From Rhodospirillales bacterium (GTDB lineage Bacteria > Pseudomonadota > Alphaproteobacteria > Rhodospirillales > JAPHTL01), in the NCBI GenBank assembly GCA_026193355.1, contig JAPHTL010000297.1, positions 1 to 7,310 of the forward strand: a stretch of 7,310 bases of DNA, in the 5' to 3' direction. This document shows positions 1-5,509 of this stretch, one piece after another. The notes beneath the pieces are model-generated. The model searched no databases. It saw only the letters and a list, made by a program, of their open reading frames with translations, and was not told the origin of the DNA. A program made the position numbers and the translations under genes. The first letter of the stretch is position 1. The number at the start of each line of letters is the position of its first letter.

Positions 1-300
1 CTTCTCTTCAAGGACCGCCTCAAGATATTCAAGATTGATCGCCCTACGGCGAAAAACCGTTGAAATGTTGTACTGCGCCTTTGGCGCAGCCACCCTGGTC
101 TCTTGTGTCGGGTTGAGGCTCTGGGACAACGCATCCATCATCTTCTGCCACTGATCCACCTTTACGGTGGACATGGAAAAAAGCAGAACGAAGAAGGTGA
201 GCATGAGGGAGACAAGATCAGTAAAGGTCACCATCCATGCCTTGGACGGCTTTTGGGCGCCTTCATCTATGCCGTATTGGAATTCGTTTTTCCCATGCAT
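1..300 (-). CDS. motB: MotB/PomB-type flagellar stator protein, N-terminal part (truncated by the window edge)
   Basis: The first 100 codons of a stator B subunit, starting at the ATG at 300-298 and running off the left edge. Translation shows a short cytoplasmic tail, then one membrane segment at about residues 24-44 (VTFTDLVSLMLTFFVLLFSM). Asp28 sits where MotB/PomB proteins carry the ion-binding aspartate; the TFTDLVSLM context resembles sodium-type PomB more than E. coli MotB. Residues 45-100 would be the plug/linker region. The OmpA-like peptidoglycan-binding domain expected in the family lies outside the window. In known systems such a protein pairs with MotA/PomA to conduct ions and push the rotor. 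The start follows the preceding stop by 15 nt, and CAGGACG upstream is a reasonable ribosome binding site. The coupling ion is inferred only from resemblance, and no MotA gene is visible here. Confidence 0.85.
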   Translation of the reverse strand, partial: MHGKNEFQYGIDEGAQKPSKAWMVTFTDLVSLMLTFFVLLFSMSTVKVDQWQKMMDALSQSLNPTQETRVAAPKAQYNISTVFRRRAINLEYLEAVLEEK

Positions 301-315
301 GGCGGCGTCCTGACG

Positions 316-1008
316 TCAACGAGCCACAGCAGAATCAAAGCGCAAGGGTTCTTCATCCGTGCTGCGAACGTTGAAGAACATCGTTATTTCCTGTGGATCG
401 CCTGCCTTCAGGCCAAGAACCACACTCTCGGGCGGCGCACCACGCCCCCGCATTTCCCGCGCAAAGGCCCCTGCCCGCGCCGTTTCCAGTGTTTGCGCAA
501 TGGGCAGCCCCTTTCCGGCGGCATATGCGCTGCCGATAATGAATTCCATCTCGAAGTAAAGCCCCGGCGGACGCTGGCTCAGCGCGGCGACCAATCGATC
601 AAGCAACTGATATTGGGCCTCACGAATTTTCGTATCTTCATCGACAAACAGGGCCTGAGTCGGCAGGACGACACGCATCTGTCGACCGGGTTGAACCACC
701 GTTACACGTGCGACCTGAACAGCCGAGGCGAAAACCCCTGCGATCTGTTCCTGAAACTGCTGCCCGGCGACAACCTCGCCCGTACGGCCCGTAAAGGCGC
801 TCTGCTCGGCGCTCGGCGGCAGGATCGACGAAAATGTCGACGTCAGGCTGTCCATAACGGCCTTGGTCTTGATTTCCTCGACCGTGGAAATGCTGACCAG
901 CAGGATGAAAAAGGCGAGGATAAGAAGATACAGCCCAAGAAACAGGGTGATATTGTCCGCGCCGCCCTCGGCTTTGGAAGTCTGGAGCCTGATATCGTAA
1001 TCGTCCAT
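316..1008 (-). CDS. MotB-like membrane protein lacking the ion-binding Asp (degenerate OmpA-like domain)
   Basis: A 230-residue protein with a single membrane segment at about residues 20-41 (FLGLYLLILAFFILLVSIS), followed by TVEEIKTKAVMDSLTSTF. The end of the segment aligns with the stator protein encoded immediately downstream (FFILLVSIS against FFVLLFSMS). At the aligned position of the ion-binding aspartate this protein has Gly25. The C-terminal half (about 100-215) follows the beta-alpha outline of an OmpA-like domain (ALFVDEDTKIREAQYQLLDR, then TARAGAFAREM). It lacks a recognisable TD or NxxLSxxRA peptidoglycan-binding signature, although an Ala-Arg pair remains at 177-178. It begins 6 nt after the cheZ stop with a weak Shine-Dalgarno, suggesting translational coupling. 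It probably sits in the inner membrane near the stator, but is unlikely to conduct ions itself. Databases would probably name it MotB or OmpA family; a structural or partner role is inference. Confidence 0.8.
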   Translation of the reverse strand: MDDYDIRLQTSKAEGGADNITLFLGLYLLILAFFILLVSISTVEEIKTKAVMDSLTSTFSSILPPSAEQSAFTGRTGEVVAGQQFQEQIAGVFASAVQVARVTVVQPGRQMRVVLPTQALFVDEDTKIREAQYQLLDRLVAALSQRPPGLYFEMEFIIGSAYAAGKGLPIAQTLETARAGAFAREMRGRGAPPESVVLGLKAGDPQEITMFFNVRSTDEEPLRFDSAVAR

Positions 1009-1014
1009 GGCGGA

Positions 1015-1677
1015 CTACTCAAAACTGGCGAGAAGAGCGTCTATTTCGGCCTGATTTTTTGCTGAGGACGGAAGCTGTGGACCTTCAAGCAGGTCCTCAT
1101 CCGTGATTTCGCCCTTTTTCTTTTTCTTTCCTGGTTTTGGAGCAACGGAAGCGTGCTTCTCGATTTCGTCCCCGAACGCGCCGAGAAGGCCATCAACCCT
1201 GGCTTCTATATCTTTCAGGGCCTTCACCACCTTGGTGATTCGCTGGCCGGTGATATCCTGGAACGTACAGGCCTCATAGATCTTTGTCGTCGCGTCGCCA
1301 AGCATGTCCGCGGAAGTCCCTTCAACCGCGTCCATCACGCCTTCGACAATCTCGACGGCATCCATGATCTCGTTCGTGGCATTCGCTGTCGCCTCGATTA
1401 TGGCGTCAAGCTCATCGGTTGCCGATGGGATGAATTTGTCTTTGACATCGTCGGGGCGGAGCGCCGCGATTTCCTTTTTCGCAGACTGGATGAAGAGAGC
1501 CAGCGCTTCAACTTCTTCGAAAAGCTTCCTGTCCGCCGCCAGAAGGTCATCCGTGGCCGCGTCGACCAGTGATCCGACGAATTCCCCAAGCTCGTCGACC
1601 CTTACGGTATCGCCGTGCTTGTCCTTGAACGCGGCAAGGCGTTGGCTCAGGTCGGACGATCCTTTGCCACCCGCCAT
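1015..1677 (-). CDS. cheZ: CheZ-family chemotaxis protein phosphatase (CheY-P dephosphorylation)
   Basis: A 220-residue, largely helical cytoplasmic protein. The diagnostic CheZ motif is present at 138-146 (TFQDITGQR). Asp141 and Gln145 match E. coli CheZ Asp143 and Gln147; the glutamine is the residue that positions water for hydrolysis of CheY aspartyl phosphate. A lysine-rich linker (KPGKKKKKGE, 181-190) leads to a C-terminal tail, NQAEIDALLASFE. It matches the CheY-binding helix at the end of other CheZ proteins. Family length is about 210-240 residues, so the gene looks complete. The start ATG has AAGGGAGAAC about 7 nt upstream and follows the cheY stop by 11 nt. The direct cheY-cheZ order says that the partner is the neighbouring CheY. 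Its expected role is to shorten the lifetime of CheY-P and so set motor switching frequency. Confidence 0.92.
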   Translation of the reverse strand: MAGGKGSSDLSQRLAAFKDKHGDTVRVDELGEFVGSLVDAATDDLLAADRKLFEEVEALALFIQSAKKEIAALRPDDVKDKFIPSATDELDAIIEATANATNEIMDAVEIVEGVMDAVEGTSADMLGDATTKIYEACTFQDITGQRITKVVKALKDIEARVDGLLGAFGDEIEKHASVAPKPGKKKKKGEITDEDLLEGPQLPSSAKNQAEIDALLASFE

Positions 1678-1688
1678 GCTGTTCTCCC

Positions 1689-2075
1689 TTAAAATTCGCC
1701 CAGAACACTCACCATTTTCGCCTTCAGCGTTTCCGCATTGAAAGGCTTGACGATGTAGTTCGAAACGCCTGCCTCCTTGGCGGCGATGACGTTTTCCGAC
1801 TTGCTTTCCGCAGTGACCATGATGAAGGGGATATGCTTCGTTTCTGCATTTCCCCTTACTTCGCGCAGAAGCTGGATGCCGGTCATCGGCTCCATATTCC
1901 AGTCGGATACGATCAGACCGAATTTATGCTGTCCAATCTGCTGAAGCGCCTGGGCGCCGTCGGAAGCTTCCTCGACATTGTTGAATCCCAGTTGCCGCAA
2001 CAGGTTGCGAAGGATACGCAGCATTGTTTTGTAGTCATCAACAATGAGGACTTTCATGTTCTTATCGACAGCCAT
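1689..2075 (-). CDS. cheY: Chemotaxis response regulator CheY (single receiver domain)
   Basis: A 128-residue stand-alone receiver domain very close to enteric CheY. All key residues are visible: Asp13 and Asp14 (metal binding), Asp58 (phosphoacceptor, in VSDWNM), Thr88 (in MVTAES), Tyr107 and Lys110 (YIVKPF), each one position later than in E. coli CheY. The GFNNVEEASDG stretch is also of the enteric type. There is no output domain, so the phosphorylated protein should act by binding the flagellar switch. FliM is encoded three genes upstream and the phosphatase CheZ directly downstream. The start ATG is preceded by GGAGAG about 4-6 nt away. The 122 nt upstream gap with an inverted repeat suggests that cheY expression may be adjusted separately from the preceding genes. 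The kinase CheA is not in the window. Confidence 0.95.
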   Translation of the reverse strand: MAVDKNMKVLIVDDYKTMLRILRNLLRQLGFNNVEEASDGAQALQQIGQHKFGLIVSDWNMEPMTGIQLLREVRGNAETKHIPFIMVTAESKSENVIAAKEAGVSNYIVKPFNAETLKAKMVSVLGEF

Positions 2076-2197
2076 CTAGCTCTCCATCTTTTCGTCCGAA
2101 GCTTCTTCGATGTTCCGTACGGTCATCTGGCCGTGCTTACGGAACAATGTACTTTAGTTGTTAAATCAAGGCACTGAGACAAGCAACCCTTTTTGCC
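2076..2197 (-). other. Intergenic leader between the motE-like gene and cheY
   Basis: At 122 nt this is by far the largest gap in the leftward gene run; the other gaps are 3-30 nt. Besides the inverted repeat it holds an AT-rich stretch (about 2147-2170). TTGCTT followed 17 nt later by TAACAA could be read as a weak sigma-70-like promoter in the cheY direction, but the -10 match is poor (3 of 6). No open reading frame with a convincing start was seen. It may hold a secondary promoter for cheY-cheZ or a processing site. Confidence 0.4.
2111..2146 (-). promoter_or_regulatory. Perfect 9-bp inverted repeat in the cheY leader
   Basis: TGTTCCGTA at 2111-2119 is matched exactly by its reverse complement TACGGAACA at 2138-2146, with an 18-nt spacer. 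Inside the spacer CGG (2120-2122) can pair with CCG (2131-2133), which would extend the stem across a 4-nt bulge. It lies between the stop of the motE-like gene and the start of cheY, 36 nt before the cheY start codon. No run of T follows on the cheY strand, so it is not a standard intrinsic terminator. It could be a leader hairpin affecting message stability or translation, or a dyad operator. The repeat is directly visible; function is not. Confidence 0.5.
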
Positions 2198-2899
2198 TCA
2201 ACCACCCCTCGCAGCACCAGGAACAGGCAGGTCGCGCATGCGCGCCAACTCAACCGTCATTTCCTTGGCTTTTCCCGGATTCATCTTGGCCATGACAGGC
2301 GCAAGCTTCCGTTCTTTCATCCTTTCGGCAACCATCAGAAGCGTTTCCATGTCCAGTTCCTCGAAGATTCTCGCCGCATCCTGAGGCTTCATGTTCTCAT
2401 AGATCTTGACGAGACTGGCCATTTTGACTTCCTGCTGCTGATCATGGGTTTTTATCAAACCCTCAATCGTCGCCTGCAGTTTCTTGAGCTCGTCCAGCTT
2501 CTTGTTGATGCGCGACTCGGCCGCCTGCAGCAGGCCCTCGCGCATGTTGATTTCCGACGATCGCTTGTCAATTTCCTCACGGCGAACCGCAAGCTGCTGC
2601 AAAAGGTCGATCTCGGACTGGGTGAACAACGTCGGGTCATCCGTCGGCATGGCGACGCGCGATTCCGCCTTGGCCGCATCCACAGCCTTTTCCTCCGTCG
2701 GTGCTGCCTTGGGCGGTTCCGCAGCGCTGTCCGCAGCGGGCGCCGGCGGCTTCTGCTGCGCTTCCGCGCGCGCAATACCGACATCCGCGTTCAATCCCGA
2801 CACTCCGCCCCAGATATCATAAACCTTCACGGTCAACAGCATTGTCGCCACGAAGATGACCATCGGCAGGATGCGAATCTTAAGAAGCAGGTTTGGCAT
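2198..2899 (-). CDS. MotE/FlbB-like flagellar protein with coiled coil and MgtE_N-like domain
   Basis: A 233-residue protein in four parts. A membrane anchor lies at about 9-26 (RILPMVIFVATMLLTVKVY). A low-complexity Ala/Pro-rich linker follows at about 45-80, then a long charged coiled coil at about 94-160 (RREEIDKRSSEINMREGLL and following heptads). The C-terminal segment at about 160-222 resembles the MgtE intracellular N domain (YENMKPQDAARIFEELDME, then APVMAKMNPGKAKEMT). This arrangement is typical of the alphaproteobacterial proteins called MotE, FlbB or 'MgtE-like flagellar protein'. It is not a magnesium transporter, because the MgtE channel part is absent. In rhizobia MotE is described as a periplasmic chaperone for MotC; a stator or assembly role here is inferred from that and from the neighbours. 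The coiled coil and C-terminus probably lie in the periplasm. Its start is 20 nt after the DUF6468 stop, with AGGGG upstream. Confidence 0.8.
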   Translation of the reverse strand: MPNLLLKIRILPMVIFVATMLLTVKVYDIWGGVSGLNADVGIARAEAQQKPPAPAADSAAEPPKAAPTEEKAVDAAKAESRVAMPTDDPTLFTQSEIDLLQQLAVRREEIDKRSSEINMREGLLQAAESRINKKLDELKKLQATIEGLIKTHDQQQEVKMASLVKIYENMKPQDAARIFEELDMETLLMVAERMKERKLAPVMAKMNPGKAKEMTVELARMRDLPVPGAARGG

Positions 2900-2919
2900 C
2901 TTTTATTGGCCCCTGTTCA

Positions 2920-3411
2920 TTATCGGACCGACTGAAGGGCTTTGAGAAGCTCGCGCTCAGCTTCGGACTTGGCGTCTTCATCCGTCCTCCCCCCTCTGCT
3001 GCGTCGTGTATCAACGCCATCCTCGCCGATTTCCATATCCGTCCTGGATCCCGTCTTGGATGTCGTTTTGGGGCCTGTTTCGGGCTTGTCACGCGATGCG
3101 CGAATCCCGCCCTCCAGGCGATCGGCGATGGATGCCCCCCGATCCACCAGATAGGCGAGGTCATCGCGCAGCGATTCCGCTTTCTCCAGCTCGGCGCCAA
3201 GGGTCGCGCCAACAATATCGGTCGAACCCTTAAGCTTCTTGATGCTCGCCTCCGCCTTGGTCGTTGCATCGTTGAACGATCCGGCAAGCGCCTCCAGCTT
3301 CTCACGATCCTCACGGAATTCCCGAAGGCGGCGGTTAAGAACAACCGCGTACCAGATGGTCGCCGCCAGCAGCAGGGCGATCAGAACATCCAGGGCTAAT
3401 GAAAGTCCCAT
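2920..3411 (-). CDS. DUF6468-type small membrane protein of the flagellar operon
   Basis: A 163-residue protein with one N-terminal membrane helix (about 4-25, SLALDVLIALLLAATIWYAV). The amphipathic segment that follows (LNRRLREFREDREKLEALAG, then FNDATTKAEASIKKLKG) matches what is known as DUF6468, a family of unknown function found with alphaproteobacterial fliM. Residues 38-105 look helical and coiled-coil-prone. Residues 108-150 are polar, Thr/Ser/Lys/Asp-rich and probably disordered, and the C-terminus is a short helix (EAERELLKALQSV). The start ATG lies 3 nt after the fliM stop, and its ribosome binding site AGAAGGA sits inside the end of fliM, so translation is very likely coupled. Position between fliM and the motE-like gene suggests a role at the motor membrane. 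No enzymatic motif was seen. Confidence 0.8.
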   Translation of the reverse strand: MGLSLALDVLIALLLAATIWYAVVLNRRLREFREDREKLEALAGSFNDATTKAEASIKKLKGSTDIVGATLGAELEKAESLRDDLAYLVDRGASIADRLEGGIRASRDKPETGPKTTSKTGSRTDMEIGEDGVDTRRSRGGRTDEDAKSEAERELLKALQSVR

Positions 3412-3414
3412 AGC

Positions 3415-4596
3415 CTATTCCTTCTCACGCTTGATCTTGCCTTCAACGCGCACTGCGATGTGATCCCCCAGACGCCCCATGGCGCCGGAGAACAAGGGCA
3501 CCTCACCGCAACGAAGCTTCACCTTCGATTCGGGGGTGGCGTTAAGCATCACCTTCGAACCGACCTTGAGGTTAATGATATCACGAAGGTCCATTACGAA
3601 CTGGTCAAGAACCGCTTCAATGTCAATATTTGTCATCCACAACTCTTCGGCGAGATGGGTTTCCCAGATGGAATCCCGACCGAACTTTTCACCCATGAAC
3701 ATCTGCAACAGAAGCTCACGAACCGGTTCAAGCGTCGCATAGGGGATCAGCAGTTCCAGTCTGCCGCCACGATCTTCCATGTCAATGCGCAGCTTGGCGA
3801 CGATGGCCGCATTGGACGGCCTGGAAATGGTTGCGAAACGCGGGTTTGTTTCCAACCGGTCAAAACGGAATGTCACAGGGCTCAACGGATCGAAAGCGGC
3901 GCTCAGATCCGCCAGGACAACGTGCACCATCCCTTCGACCAGATTGCGTTCGATCGTCGTATAGGGCCGCCCTTCGATACGCATGGCCGCCGTGCCGCGA
4001 CGACCGCCAAGAAGAACGTCGACGATCGAATAGATCAGGGCCGAATCAACAGTCAGAAGCCCGTAGTTATCCCATTCTTCCGCCTTGAAAACGCCAAGCA
4101 TCGCAGGCAAAGGGATGGAGTTCAGGTAATCGCCGAAGCGGATGCTGACGATGTTGTCCAGGGAAACCTCGACGTTGTCCGACGTGAAATTACGCAACGA
4201 AGTCGACATCATGCGCACGAGACGGTCGAAGACGACTTCCAGCATGGGAAGGCGTTCGTAGGAAACCAGCGCAGAATTGAGGATCGCCTGTATGCCGGCG
4301 CGCTCGACCTGATCTTCGTGTTCGTCATCAAAGCCGAGAAGACTGTCGATTTCGTCCTGATTCAGAACGCGCGTGGATTCACGACCGCTGCTGCTGCTGA
4401 CGATATCGCCGCCCATGGAGCCGCCGTCGTCGTCACCGCCGCCGCCAACCATGGCTTCCCATTCTGCAGCGAGCTCGTCCTGGTCGTCGCCATCCCCACC
4501 GCCGCCGCCGCCGCCGGACTCGGCCATAAGCGATGCTTCCCACTCTGCGGCGAGGGCGTCGTCGTCAATTTCTTCGTCATCACCGGGAACGGTCAT
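3415..4596 (-). CDS. fliM: Flagellar motor switch protein FliM with repeat-bearing N-terminal extension
   Basis: A 393-residue C-ring protein, longer than the usual 320-350. The CheY-P docking motif, normally at the very N-terminus, is here at about 79-89 (NQDEIDSLLGF). It is preceded by some 75 acidic, Gly/Ser-rich residues with two copies of LAAEWEA (15-21 and 42-48). The middle domain (about 100-300) is well conserved, including the GGRRG loop at 197-201 that corresponds to the GGxG FliG-contact motif. The C-terminal SpoA-like domain (about 315-390, ELWMTNIDIEAVLDQFVMDL then LKVGSKVMLN) should pack with FliN. It starts at the ATG at 4596-4594, with AGGAACAGG 4 nt upstream, and follows fliL by 28 nt. 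Its role is to receive CheY-P and change rotation direction. A shorter start inside the extension cannot be excluded, but the strong ribosome binding site favours this one. Confidence 0.95.
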   Translation of the reverse strand: MTVPGDDEEIDDDALAAEWEASLMAESGGGGGGGDGDDQDELAAEWEAMVGGGGDDDGGSMGGDIVSSSSGRESTRVLNQDEIDSLLGFDDEHEDQVERAGIQAILNSALVSYERLPMLEVVFDRLVRMMSTSLRNFTSDNVEVSLDNIVSIRFGDYLNSIPLPAMLGVFKAEEWDNYGLLTVDSALIYSIVDVLLGGRRGTAAMRIEGRPYTTIERNLVEGMVHVVLADLSAAFDPLSPVTFRFDRLETNPRFATISRPSNAAIVAKLRIDMEDRGGRLELLIPYATLEPVRELLLQMFMGEKFGRDSIWETHLAEELWMTNIDIEAVLDQFVMDLRDIINLKVGSKVMLNATPESKVKLRCGEVPLFSGAMGRLGDHIAVRVEGKIKREKE

Positions 4597-4600
4597 AACA

Positions 4601-4609
4601 CCTGTTCCT
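4601..4609 (-). promoter_or_regulatory. Ribosome binding site of fliM (AGGAACAGG)
   Basis: AGGAACAGG precedes the fliM ATG by 4 nt. The same nine bases, with a 3-nt spacer, precede flgG and flgA. It supports choosing the upstream fliM start that includes the N-terminal repeats. Confidence 0.6.
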
Positions 4610-4624
4610 CACTCCTACACCGCA

Positions 4625-5185
4625 TCACTGGACAAGCATTTCCTTGAACAGAACATCGTTAACCTTGGCCGGGGCAACGGCGACGTTGACCCTGGTCAGC
4701 AATTCCTCGCGCAGACGGTACATGCCAGCCGAACCCTTAAGGTCTTCCACCCTGAGTTCGCGCAGGTAGACCTGGAAATTGTCGACGATCCGCGGCAGGA
4801 CTTCTTCGACACGGACGATGTCTCCCTGCGACGCCACCTCAAGGCTGACCTTGATTTTCAGAAAGCTCGTCTTCCGCCCTCCCGTCGACAAGTTGACCAG
4901 AATTTCAGGCAGGTCGTAGAAGACAGCGACACCGGGCGCCTTCGCACCGCCATCCGCCTCACCTTCAACAGCAGGGCTGCTTCCCGTGATCATGGCGATC
5001 AACGGGTTCAGAAGCCCAGTGAAGTAGGCGCCAGCAAGGCCACCAATAACCAGCAAGAGGGGAAGACCGACAAAAAGTATAAGGCGCTTTTTGCTGCCTT
5101 TCTCCCCGCCGCCACCTTCCTCGAGATCGTCGCCTAGCTCGCCATCGACATCGTCAAGGTCATCATCGAGATCGTCGTCAGCCAT
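4625..5185 (-). CDS. fliL: Flagellar basal-body-associated protein FliL
   Basis: A FliL-family protein of 186 residues from the ATG at 5185-5183. A strongly acidic cytoplasmic tail (MADDDLDDDLDDVDGELGDD) is followed by a basic stop (KGSKKR) and a membrane helix at about 35-57 (LILFVGLPLLLVIGGLAGAY). The periplasmic domain contains the family signatures YDLPEILVNLS (about 90-100), FLKIKVSLEV and the C-terminal LFKEMLVQ. FliL surrounds or stabilises the stator at the basal body and can be needed for full torque or swarming. An in-frame GTG at 5221 would add 12 residues. The ATG is preferred because MAD-plus-acidic openings are typical of alphaproteobacterial FliL, but neither site has a strong Shine-Dalgarno (GGGG upstream of the ATG). 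It is the first gene of the leftward run, with fliM 28 nt downstream. Confidence 0.92.
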   Translation of the reverse strand: MADDDLDDDLDDVDGELGDDLEEGGGGEKGSKKRLILFVGLPLLLVIGGLAGAYFTGLLNPLIAMITGSSPAVEGEADGGAKAPGVAVFYDLPEILVNLSTGGRKTSFLKIKVSLEVASQGDIVRVEEVLPRIVDNFQVYLRELRVEDLKGSAGMYRLREELLTRVNVAVAPAKVNDVLFKEMLVQ

Positions 5186-5326
5186 ACCAACCCCGGACAC
5201 TGAATCGTTTGCGGCGGTCACAAACCGCCATCAAGGCAGCATAGGGACGTTTGGTTAACAACTCGTTGAAAAACCAGCCCATCACGCCCGATACAGCCGA
5301 TATACGCCGCCCATTTCAGCGACGTT

Positions 5327-5432
5327 CCGGCAAGCGGGAATCGACCGCGCGAATATAGGCGAATGCGCGGCCGGAAGCAAAGGGCGCATACCGGCAATTC
5401 CTGCCGGGAACGGGAAAGAAACAGCCCGGCAA
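5327..5432 (+). repeat. Three CCGGCAA repeats, candidate enhancer sites for the flgF sigma-54 promoter
   Basis: CCGGCAA occurs exactly at 5327-5333, 5391-5397 and 5426-5432, all in the same orientation. The middle copy forms a dyad with TGCCGG at 5402-5407 (5-nt spacer). Relative to the predicted flgF transcription start near 5520 the copies lie at about -193, -129 and -94. Sites for flagellar enhancer-binding proteins (FlbD acting on ftr elements in Caulobacter, or FleQ-type activators) are commonly about 100 bp upstream. The repeats are seen directly; the activator is inferred. Confidence 0.45.
5352..5380 (-). promoter_or_regulatory. Candidate sigma-70-type promoter for fliL and the leftward operon
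   Basis: On the minus strand TTGCTT (5380-5375) is followed, after exactly 17 nt, by TATATT (5357-5352), a 5-of-6 match to the -10 consensus; the -35 matches only at TTG. Transcription would begin near 5345, giving a leader of about 160 nt before the fliL ATG. No sigma-54 pair with matching sequence was found in this direction. The call is moderate because alphaproteobacterial housekeeping promoters vary. Confidence 0.4.
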
Positions 5433-5459
5433 AGGATGTCGGTTGATTGTCTGACAAAA

Positions 5460-5472
5460 AATCAATCCGTTG
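5460..5472 (+). promoter_or_regulatory. IHF consensus site
   Basis: AATCAATCCGTTG matches the integration host factor consensus WATCAANNNNTTR at every fixed position and has the A-rich flank (ACAAAAA, 5454-5460) often seen beside strong sites. It lies between the upstream repeats and the -24 element, about 54 bp before the predicted start. That is where IHF bends DNA to bring an enhancer-bound activator onto sigma-54 polymerase. Confidence 0.6.
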
Positions 5473-5492
5473 TTTTTATAGGGTTTTCCCGG

Positions 5493-5509
5493 TTGGCACA
5501 GGACGTGCA
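5493..5509 (+). promoter_or_regulatory. Sigma-54 (RpoN) -24/-12 promoter of flgF
   Basis: TTGGCAC, five bases, then GTGCA, against the consensus TTGGCAC-N5-TTGCA: one mismatch. The invariant GG (5495-5496) and GC (5507-5508) are separated by exactly 10 nt. The predicted transcription start is near 5520, 43 nt before the flgF ATG. This also rules against the in-frame TTG at 5512 as flgF start, since it would lie upstream of the transcript. Confidence 0.8.

Noticed and set aside
103..1065. Long plus-strand open frame (320 codons) across the MotB-like genes
   Set aside because: It is antisense to two genes with clear membrane and OmpA-like features, its product resembles no family and is rich in Arg/His/Gln as expected of an antisense frame.
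3460..4647. Plus-strand open frame of 395 codons opposite fliM
   Set aside because: It mirrors fliM almost end to end; codon bias of the GC-rich sense gene leaves the antisense frame open. No recognisable domain.
5296..5303. GCCGATAT resembling a sigma-28 -10 element
   Set aside because: No matching -35 (TAAAGTTT-like) lies 11 nt upstream, and a much better sigma-54 promoter is close to flgF.
5359..5372. Minus-strand GG-N10-GC spacing that could be a sigma-54 promoter for fliL
   Set aside because: Only the bare GG/GC spacing fits; the surrounding bases match the consensus poorly.
5218..5457. Small minus-strand open frame in the divergent region
   Set aside because: Runs over the candidate promoters and enhancer repeats, has no recognisable domain and ends at the fliL start; more likely chance.
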